A DNA stretch of 64,000 bases. Origin: Rathayibacter sp. VKM Ac-2857. Its GTDB lineage: Bacteria; Actinomycetota; Actinomycetes; Actinomycetales; Microbacteriaceae. The DNA lies in the NCBI RefSeq assembly GCF_013205025.1, contig NZ_JABMLE010000001.1:1364001-1428000 (forward strand), given 5' to 3'. Below, one piece after another: positions 26,704 through 34,581 of this stretch; within the stretch, counting starts at the first letter, position 1; each line of letters starts with the position of its first letter. A program made the position numbers and the translations under genes. The notes below the pieces were generated by a model. It was not told the origin of the DNA. It made no database searches and saw only the letters and a list, made by a program, of their open reading frames with translations.

Positions 26704-27651
26704 GTGCGCGCGACGCCGATCCGGGCCGCGTCCTGGCCGGCCGCTCTGGCCGTGCGGACGGTCTTCGAGCGCGAGGCGCGGCGGACGGCCGCGGCCATGC
26801 TCCCGTTCGCGCCCGAGGGGATCAGCCGGGTCGCGGAGCCGATCCCGGCGCGCCCCGGGGCGCCCGCCACCACGGCCGACGTCTTCCGCTCCGCGGTGGC
26901 CGGCTCGCGCCCGACCGTGGTCTGGATCCACGGCGGCGGCTGGGTCTCGGGCCACCGGCGCGACGTGGACCCCTACCTCCGCCTGCTCGCGGGCGCCGGC
27001 TACACCGCCGTCTCACTCGACTACAGCCGCGGCCCGGAGGCCGTGCACCCGACCGCGCCGCGGCAGCTGCTCGCCGCGCTGGAGCACCTCCGCCGCAGCG
27101 CCGGCCGACTCGGGATCGCCCGCGACCGCCTCGTCCTGGCGGGCGACTCCGCCGGCGCGCAGCTCGCCAGCCAGCTCGCCACCGCGATCACCAACCCCTC
27201 CTACGCCCGCGCGGCCGGGCTCACGACGACGCTGCCCGTCGACGCCGTGCGCGCGGTGATCCTGCACTGCGGGATCTTCGACCTCTCCGCTCTCGCCGGG
27301 GCGACCGGACTCGCGGGCCGCGGTCTGCGCGCCGCCCTCTGGGCCTACACCGGCCGGCGGGCCTGGTGGACCTCGGACGCCGCGCGGTGGATGTCGACGA
27401 TCGAGCACGTGACGCCGCGCTTCCCGCCGGCCTTCCTCAGCGGAGGCAACGCCGACCCGCTCACCGCGCAGCAGTCGCGGCCGTTCGCGGCCCAGCTGCG
27501 CTCGCTCGGCGTGCCGGTCACCGCGCTGCTCTGGGGCGACGGGCACGACACCGAGCTGGGGCACGAGTACCAGTTCCACCTCGAGCTGCCGGAGGCGCGC
27601 GAGGCGCTGGAGCGGACCCTCGCGTTCCTCGGGCAGCAGACGGCGCGCTGA
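26704..27651 (+). CDS. alpha/beta-hydrolase, HSL/GDXG-type esterase
   Basis: A 315-residue serine hydrolase. The oxyanion motif HGGG sits in VVWIHGGGWVSG, the nucleophile is S149 in LAGDSAGAQLA, and the acid and histidine are likely the Asp of GNADPLT and the His of GDGHDTELGHEY. This is the hormone-sensitive-lipase/carboxylesterase class acting on short-chain esters. There is a possible N-terminal hydrophobic stretch but no clear signal peptide. GTG 26704 follows a strong GAGGAGGGGG site. It is monocistronic and divergent from tauE. Confidence 0.87.
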   Translation: MRATPIRAASWPAALAVRTVFEREARRTAAAMLPFAPEGISRVAEPIPARPGAPATTADVFRSAVAGSRPTVVWIHGGGWVSGHRRDVDPYLRLLAGAGYTAVSLDYSRGPEAVHPTAPRQLLAALEHLRRSAGRLGIARDRLVLAGDSAGAQLASQLATAITNPSYARAAGLTTTLPVDAVRAVILHCGIFDLSALAGATGLAGRGLRAALWAYTGRRAWWTSDAARWMSTIEHVTPRFPPAFLSGGNADPLTAQQSRPFAAQLRSLGVPVTALLWGDGHDTELGHEYQFHLELPEAREALERTLAFLGQQTAR

Positions 27652-27786
27652 ATCGTCGGCACAGAGGGGCGACCCTGGCAGTCGCCTGGGCAGCCGGGAC
27701 GGCACCGTGACGATCACCGTGCGCGCTCCGTCCTACCTCTGAACAGCCCGATCGACCGACCGGGCCCCGAGACGAAAGAGGAGATC

Positions 27787-28200
27787 ATGGCCGAGAGCAA
27801 CGCGACCACCACGACGACGGCGACCGGAACCGGGCGCACCGTCATCGACGACGGCGTCATCGCGAAGGTCGCGGGCATCGCGGCCCGCGAGGTGCCCGGT
27901 GTGCACGCCCTCGGCAACGGCGCCGCCCGCGCCCTCGGCGCCATCCGCGGCGCGCTCGGCAACGACGACCGCGCCCAGGGCGTCAAGGTCGAGGTCGGCG
28001 AGCGCCAGGTCGCCGCCGACGTCACGATCGTCGCCGAGTACCCGGCCGCGCTCCAGGACGTCGCGGAGGGCGTGCGCGCCGCCGTCGGCCGTGCGATCCG
28101 CGAGATCGTGGGCATGGACGTCGCCGAGATCAACGTCACCGTGCAGGACGTGTACATCCCCGAGGACGACGCCCCCGAGGCCGAGCCGCGCGTCGCCTGA
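27787..28200 (+). CDS. Asp23/Gls24 family envelope stress protein
   Basis: A 137-residue cytoplasmic protein. The core DDGVIAKVAGIAAREVPGVH and later VAEYPAALQDVAEGVRAAVG and the conserved NVTVQDVYIPED fit DUF322/Asp23. In Firmicutes, Asp23 is tethered to the membrane and linked to alkaline or envelope stress; actinobacterial copies are less studied. The Thr-rich N terminus is variable. ATG follows AAGAGGAGATC. A strong GC hairpin terminator lies 17-49 nt after the stop, so the next small gene is mostly separate. Confidence 0.9.
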   Translation: MAESNATTTTTATGTGRTVIDDGVIAKVAGIAAREVPGVHALGNGAARALGAIRGALGNDDRAQGVKVEVGERQVAADVTIVAEYPAALQDVAEGVRAAVGRAIREIVGMDVAEINVTVQDVYIPEDDAPEAEPRVA

Positions 28201-28216
28201 TCACCCCAGCACCTGT

Positions 28217-28249
28217 GACGCCCCGCGGTCGATCCGGCCGCGGGGCGTC
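28217..28249 (+). terminator. hairpin terminator after the Asp23 gene
   Basis: GACGCCCCGCGG (28217-28228) pairs perfectly with CCGCGGGGCGTC (28238-28249) around a 9-nt loop. There is no U-tract, as is usual in high-GC Actinobacteria. Confidence 0.75.
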
Positions 28250-28327
28250 GCAGTGCCGCCGACACCCCGCCCCACCCGCCCCGAACGCCCGCGCCCCCCA
28301 CGCGGCACCTAACACCAGGAGAAGCGC

Positions 28328-28558
28328 ATGGAGAACAGCTGCGCCCGCCCCCTCGATGTGGACGACGCCGTCGCCCTCGTCGGCATCCTCACCACCCTCG
28401 AGGTGCTCACCTCCGCCGGCCGCCTCGGCGTCGCCGAGCTCGACGCGCTGAGGCACAGCCTCGCGCAGGGCGGTGCCGTCCTGCCCGGAGCCGACCGGAC
28501 CGAGATCGCCGCAGCCCTCGCCGCGCTTAACGCGCGACTTCGCGACAGCATGTCGTAA
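28328..28558 (+). CDS. small hypothetical protein
   Basis: A 76-residue, largely helical soluble protein (VDDAVALVGILTTLEVLTSA, then LDALRHSLAQGGAVLPGADR). No family was recognised. It is supported by CAGGAGAAG 5 nt before the ATG, by its position in a run of same-strand genes, and by codon use like its neighbours. It lies between the terminator after the Asp23 gene and the next small gene. Confidence 0.6.
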   Translation: MENSCARPLDVDDAVALVGILTTLEVLTSAGRLGVAELDALRHSLAQGGAVLPGADRTEIAAALAALNARLRDSMS

Positions 28559-28640
28559 CCACGAACCCCCGCCACGCGCAAGAGCGTGTTTGTGACAGGC
28601 TGATCATCGCGTGCCACTGCGCGACCACGAAGGAGCAGCC

Positions 28641-28889
28641 ATGAGCGTCGGTCACTACGTGCTCTCGACCACCGGGCCGTTCGCGGACGAGACCGAGATC
28701 CTCGGCGTCTACTCCTCCGACACCTGGGCCCGCGAGGCGGCTGCGAGCTGGCTCGACGCCCTCGACCACGAGGCGTTCCCGCAGTGCGTGATCGAGAACT
28801 GGAACGGGTCGCACCTGGTCCACCGCGAGGTCCTCGGCGGCCTCGGCCTCGACGACGACGGGCCCTCGGCGGGCACCCTCGAGCGCTAG
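28641..28889 (+). CDS. small hypothetical protein
   Basis: An 82-residue soluble, acidic protein (MSVGHYVLSTTGPFADETEI). The alternating strands and DTWAREAAASWLDALDHEAF helix suggest a compact alpha/beta fold; no family was recognised. ATG 28641 follows GAAGGAGCAGCC, a strong site, whereas the in-frame ATG 30 bases upstream has none. Its TAG stop overlaps the stop of the convergent pentapeptide gene by 4 bases, so there is no terminator between them. Confidence 0.65.
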   Translation: MSVGHYVLSTTGPFADETEILGVYSSDTWAREAAASWLDALDHEAFPQCVIENWNGSHLVHREVLGGLGLDDDGPSAGTLER

Positions 28890-29749
28890 CGCGTCGCCGT
28901 CGCCCAGTGCGACGGCCGCTCGAAGTGCGGCGGCAGCAGGGTCGCCGCGTCCCCGCGGGTGCTGGTGACCTGGGCCTGCGTCAGGAAGACGGCCTCGGAG
29001 AGGTCCGCGCCCCGCACATCGGCGTCCCGCAGATCCGCGCCCAGCACGTCGCAGCCCCGCAGGTCCGCTCCGTGGAGATCGGCCGCGATCAGCAGCGCCC
29101 CGCGCAGATCGGCGCCGCGCAGATCCGCTCCGGCGAGCGTCGCCGCCACGAGATCGACGCCCGGTGCCAGGCGGACCCGGCCGTGCTTCCTCCGGCGCGG
29201 ACCGTCCGCACGGGCGGCCGCGCTGGCCGCGATCAGCAGCGGACGGGCGGCGCCGTACTCGGCGTCGACGTCGGCCGCGAGGATCGCGTCCGCGTCCGCG
29301 AGCGTCAGGGTGTGCACGGCGTCGAAGCGGGCGCGCAGCGCGTCGCGCAGGGCGGCGTCCGCCCCCGGCAGGGCGAGCGCGACGTCGAGGTACCAGAGCA
29401 GCTCGTGCAGGCGGCGCATCAGCGGGAAGACCGCGAACATCCGCGCGCGCACCTCGGCGTCGTCGCGCCAGGAGACACCGCCGAACGTCCGCCTGAACAC
29501 CTTCTGACCCGCACCGAAGCAGTCGAAGACGGTGCAGCCGACGAAGCCCTCCGGGCGGAGCCTGCGGTGGATCGTGCAGGCGTCCTCGGTGTCGAGGTTC
29601 GCGCACGGCTCCCCCGCCGGCTTGTCGACCGGGAAGTCGGCGGAGCGGGTGAAGGCGAGGGCGACGCAGCAGAGGCCGAAGCAGTTCGCGCAGTCGGCGC
29701 CGAGGTCCTCCTGGCGGCCGAGCTCGACGCGGGTGCGGGCTCCGGTCAC
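28886..29749 (-). CDS. YkgJ-like cysteine-cluster protein with C-terminal pentapeptide repeats
   Basis: A 287-residue cytoplasmic protein. Residues 15-85 contain DCANCFGLCC, CANLDTEDACTIH and GCTVFDCFGAGQ, a cysteine arrangement like the zinc/iron-chelating CxxCxxCC (YkgJ) domain. A helical middle region is followed by pentapeptide repeats, A-D-L-R/H-G, from LAGADLRGADLRGALLIAAD to GADLSEAVFL. Such repeats form a right-handed beta-helix. The combination suggests a metal-linked scaffold but the function is unknown. GTG 29749 starts 13 bp after a membrane protein gene and is the third gene of the deoC operon. Confidence 0.75.
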   Translation of the reverse strand: MTGARTRVELGRQEDLGADCANCFGLCCVALAFTRSADFPVDKPAGEPCANLDTEDACTIHRRLRPEGFVGCTVFDCFGAGQKVFRRTFGGVSWRDDAEVRARMFAVFPLMRRLHELLWYLDVALALPGADAALRDALRARFDAVHTLTLADADAILAADVDAEYGAARPLLIAASAAARADGPRRRKHGRVRLAPGVDLVAATLAGADLRGADLRGALLIAADLHGADLRGCDVLGADLRDADVRGADLSEAVFLTQAQVTSTRGDAATLLPPHFERPSHWATATR

Positions 29750-29762
29750 GATCGTCCGCCCC

Positions 29763-30290
29763 TCAGTGCGACAGGGCGAGCACGCCGACGACGGCGGCTC
29801 CCAGTCCGACGAGCCCGAGCAGGCCGATGATGCTCTGACCGAGCCCGAGGCCGGCCCGGACCACCGCGATGAGGGCGATGCCGGCGAGGGTCGCGACATA
29901 GACGCCGACGCCGATCCGCAGCGCGACCACGTCGTCGATCCAGCCGAGCGCCGAGGCGGCCAGCACCAGGACGGGGAGCGAGGCGGAGGCGAGCGCGCCA
30001 CCCGAGATGCGGAGCATCGTGCGCGCCTCGGCCGCCGTCGGGGTCGCCGCGTGGGCGACCTGGTGCGCGATCACGTCGGCGACGAAGCCCGCGGCCGAGA
30101 TGCCGATGATCGCGATGACGAGGCTGCGGAGGGCGTGCGCGGAGTCGGGCTGGTCGTCGACGGCGTAGATCATCACGACGGCGAGGCCGGTGAAAGCGGC
30201 GTAGACCCGCTCCTTCAGCGCCTTCGCGATGTCGTCGAGGGAGCGGCCCTCCGCCGCGGCGCGACGACCGGACACCCCTCCCCCGCGCAC
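29763..30290 (-). CDS. membrane protein, unknown function
   Basis: A 175-residue protein with about four TM segments (GLAVVMIYAVD, SLVIAIIGISAAGFVADVIA, VLVLAASALGWI, GLLGLVGLGAAVVGVLAL) and a cytosolic N terminus with RSLDDIAKALKERVYAAFTG. It lies between deoC (5-bp gap) and the YkgJ/pentapeptide gene. GTG 30290 is chosen; an in-frame GTG at 30275 is possible and a GGGGGAGGG run between the two makes the choice uncertain. No family was recognised. Confidence 0.7.
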   Translation of the reverse strand: MRGGGVSGRRAAAEGRSLDDIAKALKERVYAAFTGLAVVMIYAVDDQPDSAHALRSLVIAIIGISAAGFVADVIAHQVAHAATPTAAEARTMLRISGGALASASLPVLVLAASALGWIDDVVALRIGVGVYVATLAGIALIAVVRAGLGLGQSIIGLLGLVGLGAAVVGVLALSH

Positions 30291-30295
30291 GGTGC

Positions 30296-31018
30296 TCAGT
30301 ACGAGGCGGTGTCGACGCGGGCGGCGGAGGAATCGCCCGCCTGGCGCGCGGTGAGGTCGCCGAGGATGACGGCCGAGCCGCTCGTGCCGAAGCGGGTGAC
30401 GCCGAGCTCGCGGAAGGCCAGGAGCGTGTCGAGGTCGCGGACGCCTCCCGAGGCCTTGACCTGGACGGCGTCCGAGACGGCGCCGCGCATCAGGCGCAGG
30501 TCGTGCTCGTTCGCGCCGCCGCCGCCGAAGCCGGTCGCGGTCTTGACGAAGTCGGCGCCCGCGCGCTCGGCGGCCTCGCTGCCGGCGACGATCTGCTCGT
30601 CGTCGAGGTAGCTGGTCTCGAGGATCACCTTGACGACGTGGCCCTCGGCCGCGTCGACGACCGCGCGGATGTCGGCCTCGACGTCGTCGAGGAGGTTGCT
30701 GCGCAGGCGCCCGATGTTGACGACCATGTCGAGCTCGACCGCGCCGTCGGCGAGGGCCTGCGTCGACTCCGCGACCTTCGCCGCGGTCGAGGTCGTGCCG
30801 TGCGGGAAGCCGATGACCGTGCCGACGAGGACGCCGGAGCCCTCGAGCCGACGGACCGCGTGCGCGATGTCGGAGGGGCGGACGCAGACGCTGAAGACGC
30901 CGGCCGCGCGGGCCTCGTCGAGCTGCGCGTCGACCTCGGCCCGGGTCAGCTCGGGCTTCAGGATCGCGTGGTCGATGAGCGCCGCGATCTCGGCGACGGT
31001 CGGAAGGCTGCTTGTCAT
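30296..31018 (-). CDS. deoC: deoxyribose-phosphate aldolase
   Basis: A 240-residue class I aldolase that cleaves 2-deoxyribose 5-phosphate to glyceraldehyde 3-phosphate and acetaldehyde in deoxynucleoside salvage. Expected catalytic residues are present: Schiff-base K159 (FVKTATGF), K188 (VKASGGVR) and D97 (VELDMVVNIG). The length fits the family. ATG 31018 follows a GGGGGG stretch. It heads a three-gene unit with a membrane protein and a YkgJ/pentapeptide protein, an unusual partnership. Upstream lies a long repeat cluster. Confidence 0.95.
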   Translation of the reverse strand: MTSSLPTVAEIAALIDHAILKPELTRAEVDAQLDEARAAGVFSVCVRPSDIAHAVRRLEGSGVLVGTVIGFPHGTTSTAAKVAESTQALADGAVELDMVVNIGRLRSNLLDDVEADIRAVVDAAEGHVVKVILETSYLDDEQIVAGSEAAERAGADFVKTATGFGGGGANEHDLRLMRGAVSDAVQVKASGGVRDLDTLLAFRELGVTRFGTSGSAVILGDLTARQAGDSSAARVDTASY

Positions 31019-31050
31019 GCCCCCCATTTTACGCGGCGCCCGGCGGCCGG

Positions 31051-31429
31051 ATCTCGATACGCCCGCTCCGCGGCCTACTCGATCAGCATGCTGGGGATCA
31101 TGGTCGCAGTGCGGCCCCGACCATGCTGGTCGAGTAGCCCCGCCAGGGGCGTATCGAGACCCACCGTCACCGAGAGGGCGGTCTGCAGGCCCCACGCCCG
31201 GTCATGGTGGATCTCGATACGCCCGCTCCGCGGGCTACTCGATCAGCATGCAGGGGCCCCGTCGGCGTGAGCGCGGCCTCCCGTGCTGGTCCCAGCATGC
31301 AGGGCCGGGACCACCGGCGTGAGCGCGGCCTCCCCTGCTGGTCGAGTAGCCCCGCCAGGGGCGTATCGAGACCCACCGTCACCGGAAGCGCTCGATACGC
31401 CCGCTCCGCGGCCTACTCGATCAGCATGC
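31051..31429. repeat. REP-like repeat cluster, 5 copies
   Basis: Forward copies at 31051-31090, 31207-31250 and 31390-31429 (CTCGATACGCCCGCTCCGCG ... CTACTCGATCAGCATG); inverted copies at 31121-31169 and 31336-31380 (GGTCGAGTAGCCCCGCCAGG ... CGTATCGAGACCCACCGTC). It is the densest cluster of the window and occupies most of the first half of the 722-bp gap between deoC and rpsN. Between 31250 and 31336, CAGCATGCAGGG sequences are also partially duplicated. Confidence 0.88.
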
Positions 31430-31667
31430 AGGGGCTCCGCCGACGTCTGCGAGGCATCGCCCATCCGTCACGGACGGCTGCCTGACAGCGGAAGAAGGAG
31501 CCGTTCGCGACGGATCACCGTCCGGAACAAGCGTCGCAAGCGGAGCGCGCGAGCGAATCGGAGAATCGCGTGCCAAGCGATTCTCCGCAGCGAACGCAGG
31601 ACGCTCTGCGGGACTCAACCATCCCGACGGGCCGACTGCGGGAGGGGCGGCAGGGACGCCCCGACCC
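31430..31667. other. unassigned spacer with a strong hairpin
   Basis: No gene is supported. CGGAGAATCGC (31559-31569) pairs perfectly with GCGATTCTCCG (31577-31587) across a 7-nt loop, an 11-bp stem. CGGACGG/CCGTCCG half-sites also flank 31470-31533. It could be a terminator, a small RNA or eroded coding sequence; the base composition is slightly less G+C-rich than its neighbours. Confidence 0.4.
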
Positions 31668-31721
31668 GTGAACGCCGAAAGGCCCCGCGATCGCGAGATC
31701 GTGGGGCCTTCCGGTGTTCAC
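31668..31721 (-). terminator. terminator of the rpmB-rpmG-rpsN operon
   Basis: A long inverted repeat starts 20 nt after the rpsN stop. The core is AAGGCCCCGCGATC/GATCGTGGGGCCTT around GCGA with one mismatch, and it extends outward through CCG and GTGAAC/GTTCAC. Read on the minus strand, CCTTTCGG follows the core. Confidence 0.8.
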
Positions 31722-31740
31722 GCAGAAATGCGGGCGCCGA

Positions 31741-32046
31741 TTACCAGCTCGACTTGGTGATGCCGGGCAGCTCGCCGCGGTGGGCCATGTCGCGGAAGCG
31801 GACACGCGAGATGCCGAACTTCGACAGGTTGCCGCGGGGGCGGCCGTCGACGGCGTCGCGGCCGCGGACGCGGACCGGCGAGGCGTTGCGGGGGAGCTTC
31901 TGGAGGCCCGTGCGGGCGGCCTCGCGGGACTCGTCGGTCCCGGCGGGGTCGACGAGGGCCTTCTTCAGCTCGAGGCGCTTGGCGGCGTAGCGCTCGACGA
32001 CCACCTTGCGCTGCTCATTGCGGGCGATCTTGCTCTTCTTAGCCAT
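31741..32046 (-). CDS. rpsN: 30S ribosomal protein S14, zinc-independent form
   Basis: A 101-residue S14 of the long type: [20 protein letters not shown] and the C-terminal signature [20 protein letters not shown]. It has no cysteine at all, so the CxxC zinc pairs of the short (C+) form are absent. S14 binds the 3' major domain of 16S rRNA in the 30S head. It starts 2 nt after rpmG, with GAGGAG inside the rpmG end acting as its ribosome site. Last gene of the rpmB-rpmG-rpsN operon. Confidence 0.97.
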   Translation of the reverse strand: MAKKSKIARNEQRKVVVERYAAKRLELKKALVDPAGTDESREAARTGLQKLPRNASPVRVRGRDAVDGRPRGNLSKFGISRVRFRDMAHRGELPGITKSSW

Positions 32047-32048
32047 AC

Positions 32049-32216
32049 TTAGCGCTCCTCGCGGAAGTCGACGTGCTTGCGCACTACGGGGTCGTACTTC
32101 TTGAGCACGAGACGGTCGGGGTCGTTGCGGCGGTTCTTCTTGGTCACGTAGGTGTAACCGGTTCCCGCCGTCGAGCGGAGCTTGATGATCGGACGGACGT
32201 CCTGCTGCTTGGCCAT
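32049..32216 (-). CDS. rpmG: 50S ribosomal protein L33, zinc-independent form
   Basis: A 55-residue protein translated directly from the sequence: [20 protein letters not shown], then [20 protein letters not shown], ending [12 protein letters not shown]. It is the standard L33 length and lacks the four zinc-binding cysteines of the C+ form. Its ATG shares one base with the rpmB TAA (TAATG), so the two are translationally coupled. Confidence 0.96.
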   Translation of the reverse strand: MAKQQDVRPIIKLRSTAGTGYTYVTKKNRRNDPDRLVLKKYDPVVRKHVDFREER

Positions 32217-32452
32217 TAGATCTTCACCCCTCGAGCGAGAACATCCTTCACGACGGACTCGATGCCACGGGCGTCGATGACCTTGATGCCCTTGGCCGAC
32301 AGCGTCAGCGTGACGTTACGGCGCAGGGACGGGACGTAGTACGTCTTCTTCTGCACGTTCGGGTCGAAGCGGCGCTTGGTGCGCCGGTGCGAGTGCGAGA
32401 TGGCGTGTCCGAAGCCGGGGACGGCTCCGGTCACCTGGCAGACTGCTGCCAT
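32216..32452 (-). CDS. rpmB: 50S ribosomal protein L28
   Basis: A 78-residue L28: [34 protein letters not shown], then [18 protein letters not shown]. Only one cysteine (C5) is present, so it is the zinc-independent type. ATG 32452 follows GGAGGAAACC. It is the first gene of an operon of three zinc-free ribosomal proteins, transcribed from a clear promoter about 150 bp upstream. Confidence 0.96.
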   Translation of the reverse strand: MAAVCQVTGAVPGFGHAISHSHRRTKRRFDPNVQKKTYYVPSLRRNVTLTLSAKGIKVIDARGIESVVKDVLARGVKI

Positions 32453-32586
32453 GGTTTCCTCCATGTGTGGGTACCGTGGGCCACGCGCGGCACGAGGCCT
32501 CGCCCGACCCACCCAAGGTCACTTGTCGGCGCACCGCCCGCCTGTCGAGGGGGACCGGGGTCCCGCCCGGAGGGCAGCGCGCAAGA

Positions 32587-32602
32587 GCGTGCAGATGCAC
32601 GC
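32587..32602. promoter_or_regulatory. palindrome in the rpmB leader
   Basis: GCGTGCAGATGCACGC is a 16-bp inverted repeat with 7-bp arms that starts about 3 nt downstream of the predicted rpmB transcription start. It could be an operator or a short RNA hairpin. It does not resemble an AT-rich Zur box. Confidence 0.4.
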
Positions 32603-32611
32603 AACCCGAGT

Positions 32612-32640
32612 AGCTTAGGCGACACGCGCGCGCCCTGCAA
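32612..32640 (-). promoter_or_regulatory. promoter of the rpmB operon
   Basis: On the minus strand, TTGCAG (32635-32640), a 17-bp spacer and TAAGCT (32612-32617) form a near-consensus housekeeping sigma promoter. The predicted start near 32605 gives a leader of about 150 nt before rpmB. Confidence 0.7.
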
Positions 32641-32704
32641 GGCTCGCCGGTGCTACCGTCGCTCCCGGTGCTCCGGGGGGTCCGGTCCGCCACGTGGGGG
32701 GACC

Positions 32705-33538
32705 ATGAACGGCTCGAAGCCGGATGCACTGCGGCGCCGTGCGCTGCTGCTGGGGATCGCCTCCGCCGCCGTCGGCCTGGCCGGGTGCACGAGCACCGCG
32801 CGACTCACGCCGACCGCGACGCCGGTGGCCGCGACCTCGACGCCCACTCCCACCCCCACTCCCCCGCCGCGCCCCGTGCCGACGGCGACGGCGACCCCCG
32901 TGCCGGTCCGCGCGCGCTTCCCCCTGCCGGAGGGCACGATCACCGAGCTGCCCGGCGACGGGAACCTGATGGCGTGGACGGTCGACGACGGCGCCGACTC
33001 CGACGTGGTCGCCGCCTACGCGCAGTTCGCCAAGGACACCGGGACCCGCCTCACCTTCTTCCTCAACGGCAAGTACGACTCCTGGACCGCGAACGCGCCG
33101 GCGCTCGCACCGCTGGTCGCGAGCGGGCAGGTGCAGCTCGCGAACCACACCTGGTCGCACGCGGATCTCACCTCGCTCTCGGACGACGGGATCCAGGAGG
33201 AGCTCGGCCGCAACGGCGAGTTCATCCGCGCGACCTACGGGGTGGAGGCCGCTCCCTTCTACCGGCCGCCGTTCGGCTACACCGACGCGCGCAGCCGGGC
33301 GGCCGCGGCGGCCGTCGGCTACACGGCGACGACGCTCTGGTACGGCTCGCTCTCCGACTCGGGGCGGATCACGCCGGAGCAGCTGCTCGGCTTCGCGGAC
33401 GAGTGGTTCCGGCCGCAGCGCATCGTGATCGGGCACGCCAACTTCGACCCGGTGACGACGGTCTACGCGCAGCTGGTCGACATCCTCCGCGCCCGCTCCC
33501 TCGAGACGGTGACCCTCCGCGACGTCTTCGCCGTCTGA
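32705..33538 (+). CDS. polysaccharide deacetylase (NodB domain) lipoprotein
   Basis: A 277-residue exported lipoprotein: signal RRRALLLGIASAAVGLAGC with lipobox LAGC, then a long Thr/Pro spacer, then a NodB domain. Metal-site motifs are AWTVDDGADSD (usually TFDDG) and NHTWSHADL (HxxxH); YRPPFGYTD supplies the catalytic-arginine motif. Carbohydrate esterase 4 enzymes remove acetyl or acyl groups from peptidoglycan, chitin or other surface glycans. The Phe-to-Val change in TVDDG keeps both aspartates. ATG 32705 follows GGGGGGACC. A 61-bp palindrome follows 7 nt after the stop. Confidence 0.87.
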   Translation: MNGSKPDALRRRALLLGIASAAVGLAGCTSTARLTPTATPVAATSTPTPTPTPPPRPVPTATATPVPVRARFPLPEGTITELPGDGNLMAWTVDDGADSDVVAAYAQFAKDTGTRLTFFLNGKYDSWTANAPALAPLVASGQVQLANHTWSHADLTSLSDDGIQEELGRNGEFIRATYGVEAAPFYRPPFGYTDARSRAAAAAVGYTATTLWYGSLSDSGRITPEQLLGFADEWFRPQRIVIGHANFDPVTTVYAQLVDILRARSLETVTLRDVFAV

Positions 33539-33545
33539 CGCTCGC

Positions 33546-33606
33546 CGCGAGATGCCACTTGTGCACGCTTTTCACGGCGTGTCGCGCTCACAAGTGGCAT
33601 CTCGCG
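33546..33606 (+). repeat. 61-bp palindromic element, copy 2
   Basis: Outer arms identical to the other copies; the inner right arm reads GCGCTCACAAG instead of GCGTGCACAAG. It lies between convergent stops, 7 nt from each. Confidence 0.9.
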
Positions 33607-33613
33607 GCGGGGG

Positions 33614-34498
33614 TCAGCGCCGCAGGGTCGCGTGGGCGGCGGCGGCGATCGCGGCGGCGACGGCGTCGAGGCTCGGGGTGTGGAGGGACCACTGCTGCCA
33701 GTAGAGGGGGACGTCGACGGGGGCGCCGCCGAGGGGGACGAGGCCCGCGGCGCCGACGGGGGCCTGCAGCTCGGGCAGCATGCCCCAGCCGAGGCCGAGG
33801 CGCACGGCCTGCTCGAAGTCGGCCGAGCCGGGCACGCGGTGCTGCGGCGGGCGGGCCTCCACCCCGGCCGCGGCGAGGAAGCGGGTCTGCAGGCGGTCCT
33901 TCTCGTCGAAGACGACGACGGGCGCGACGGCGAGCGCCGCGGCCCCCGGCCCGTCCGGGAACCAGCGGTCGGCGAAGGCGGGGGCGGCCATCGCCCGGTA
34001 GCGCATCACGCCGAGCGGAGCGACGGTGCAGCCGAGCACCGCCTCCGCCTCGGCCGTGACCGCGGCGAGCACGGTGCCGTCGCGGAGGAACGCGGTGGTG
34101 TGCTCCTGATCCTCGCGGTGCAGCTCGACGACCACGTCCGGGACGGTTGCGAGCGCGGGCAGGACCCACGTCGCGAGCGAGTCGGCGTTGACGGCCATCG
34201 GCACGGTGACCGGTCCGCGGCCCTCGCGCCGGCCGCCGTCGAGTGCGCGGACGGCGTCCTCGGTGAGCAGCTCGATCTGGCGGGCGAGGCGGAGGAGGCC
34301 GGCGCCCGCCTCGGTCGCGACGACGGGCCGCGAGCGGACCAGCAGCACCCGGCCGGCGGCCGACTCGAGCGCCTTGATCCGCTGGCTGAGCGCCGAGGGC
34401 GTGACGTGCAGCTCGCGCGCGGCGGCGTCGAAGGAGCCGAAGCGGACGGCGGCGGCGAGGGCGCGGAGGCGGGCGAGGTCGAGATCGTCGGTCAGCAT
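33614..34498 (-). CDS. lysG: LysR-family regulator, ArgP/LysG type
   Basis: A 294-residue LTTR. The N-terminal HTH reads LRALAAAVRFGSFDAAAREL, then HVTPSALSQRIKALESAAGR, which is the IciA/ArgP subtype signature, and the effector domain follows. It is divergent from a LysE-family exporter 83 bp away, the classic LysG-LysE arrangement in which the regulator activates amino-acid export when lysine or arginine accumulates. ATG 34498 is 5 nt after GAGGAG; the GTG 12 bases upstream lacks such a site. Confidence 0.9.
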   Translation of the reverse strand: MLTDDLDLARLRALAAAVRFGSFDAAARELHVTPSALSQRIKALESAAGRVLLVRSRPVVATEAGAGLLRLARQIELLTEDAVRALDGGRREGRGPVTVPMAVNADSLATWVLPALATVPDVVVELHREDQEHTTAFLRDGTVLAAVTAEAEAVLGCTVAPLGVMRYRAMAAPAFADRWFPDGPGAAALAVAPVVVFDEKDRLQTRFLAAAGVEARPPQHRVPGSADFEQAVRLGLGWGMLPELQAPVGAAGLVPLGGAPVDVPLYWQQWSLHTPSLDAVAAAIAAAAHATLRR

Positions 34499-34581
34499 CG
34501 CGCTCCTCACATCAGTTCTGCTTACGGTACTGAAGAAGCATGAGCTGGTCTACAGGGCGGGCGCGCTCTAGCGTCGGAGCC

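Noticed and set aside
19300-31430. REP-like clusters as CRISPR arrays
   Set aside because: Copies alternate in direction, spacing is irregular and no cas genes are present.
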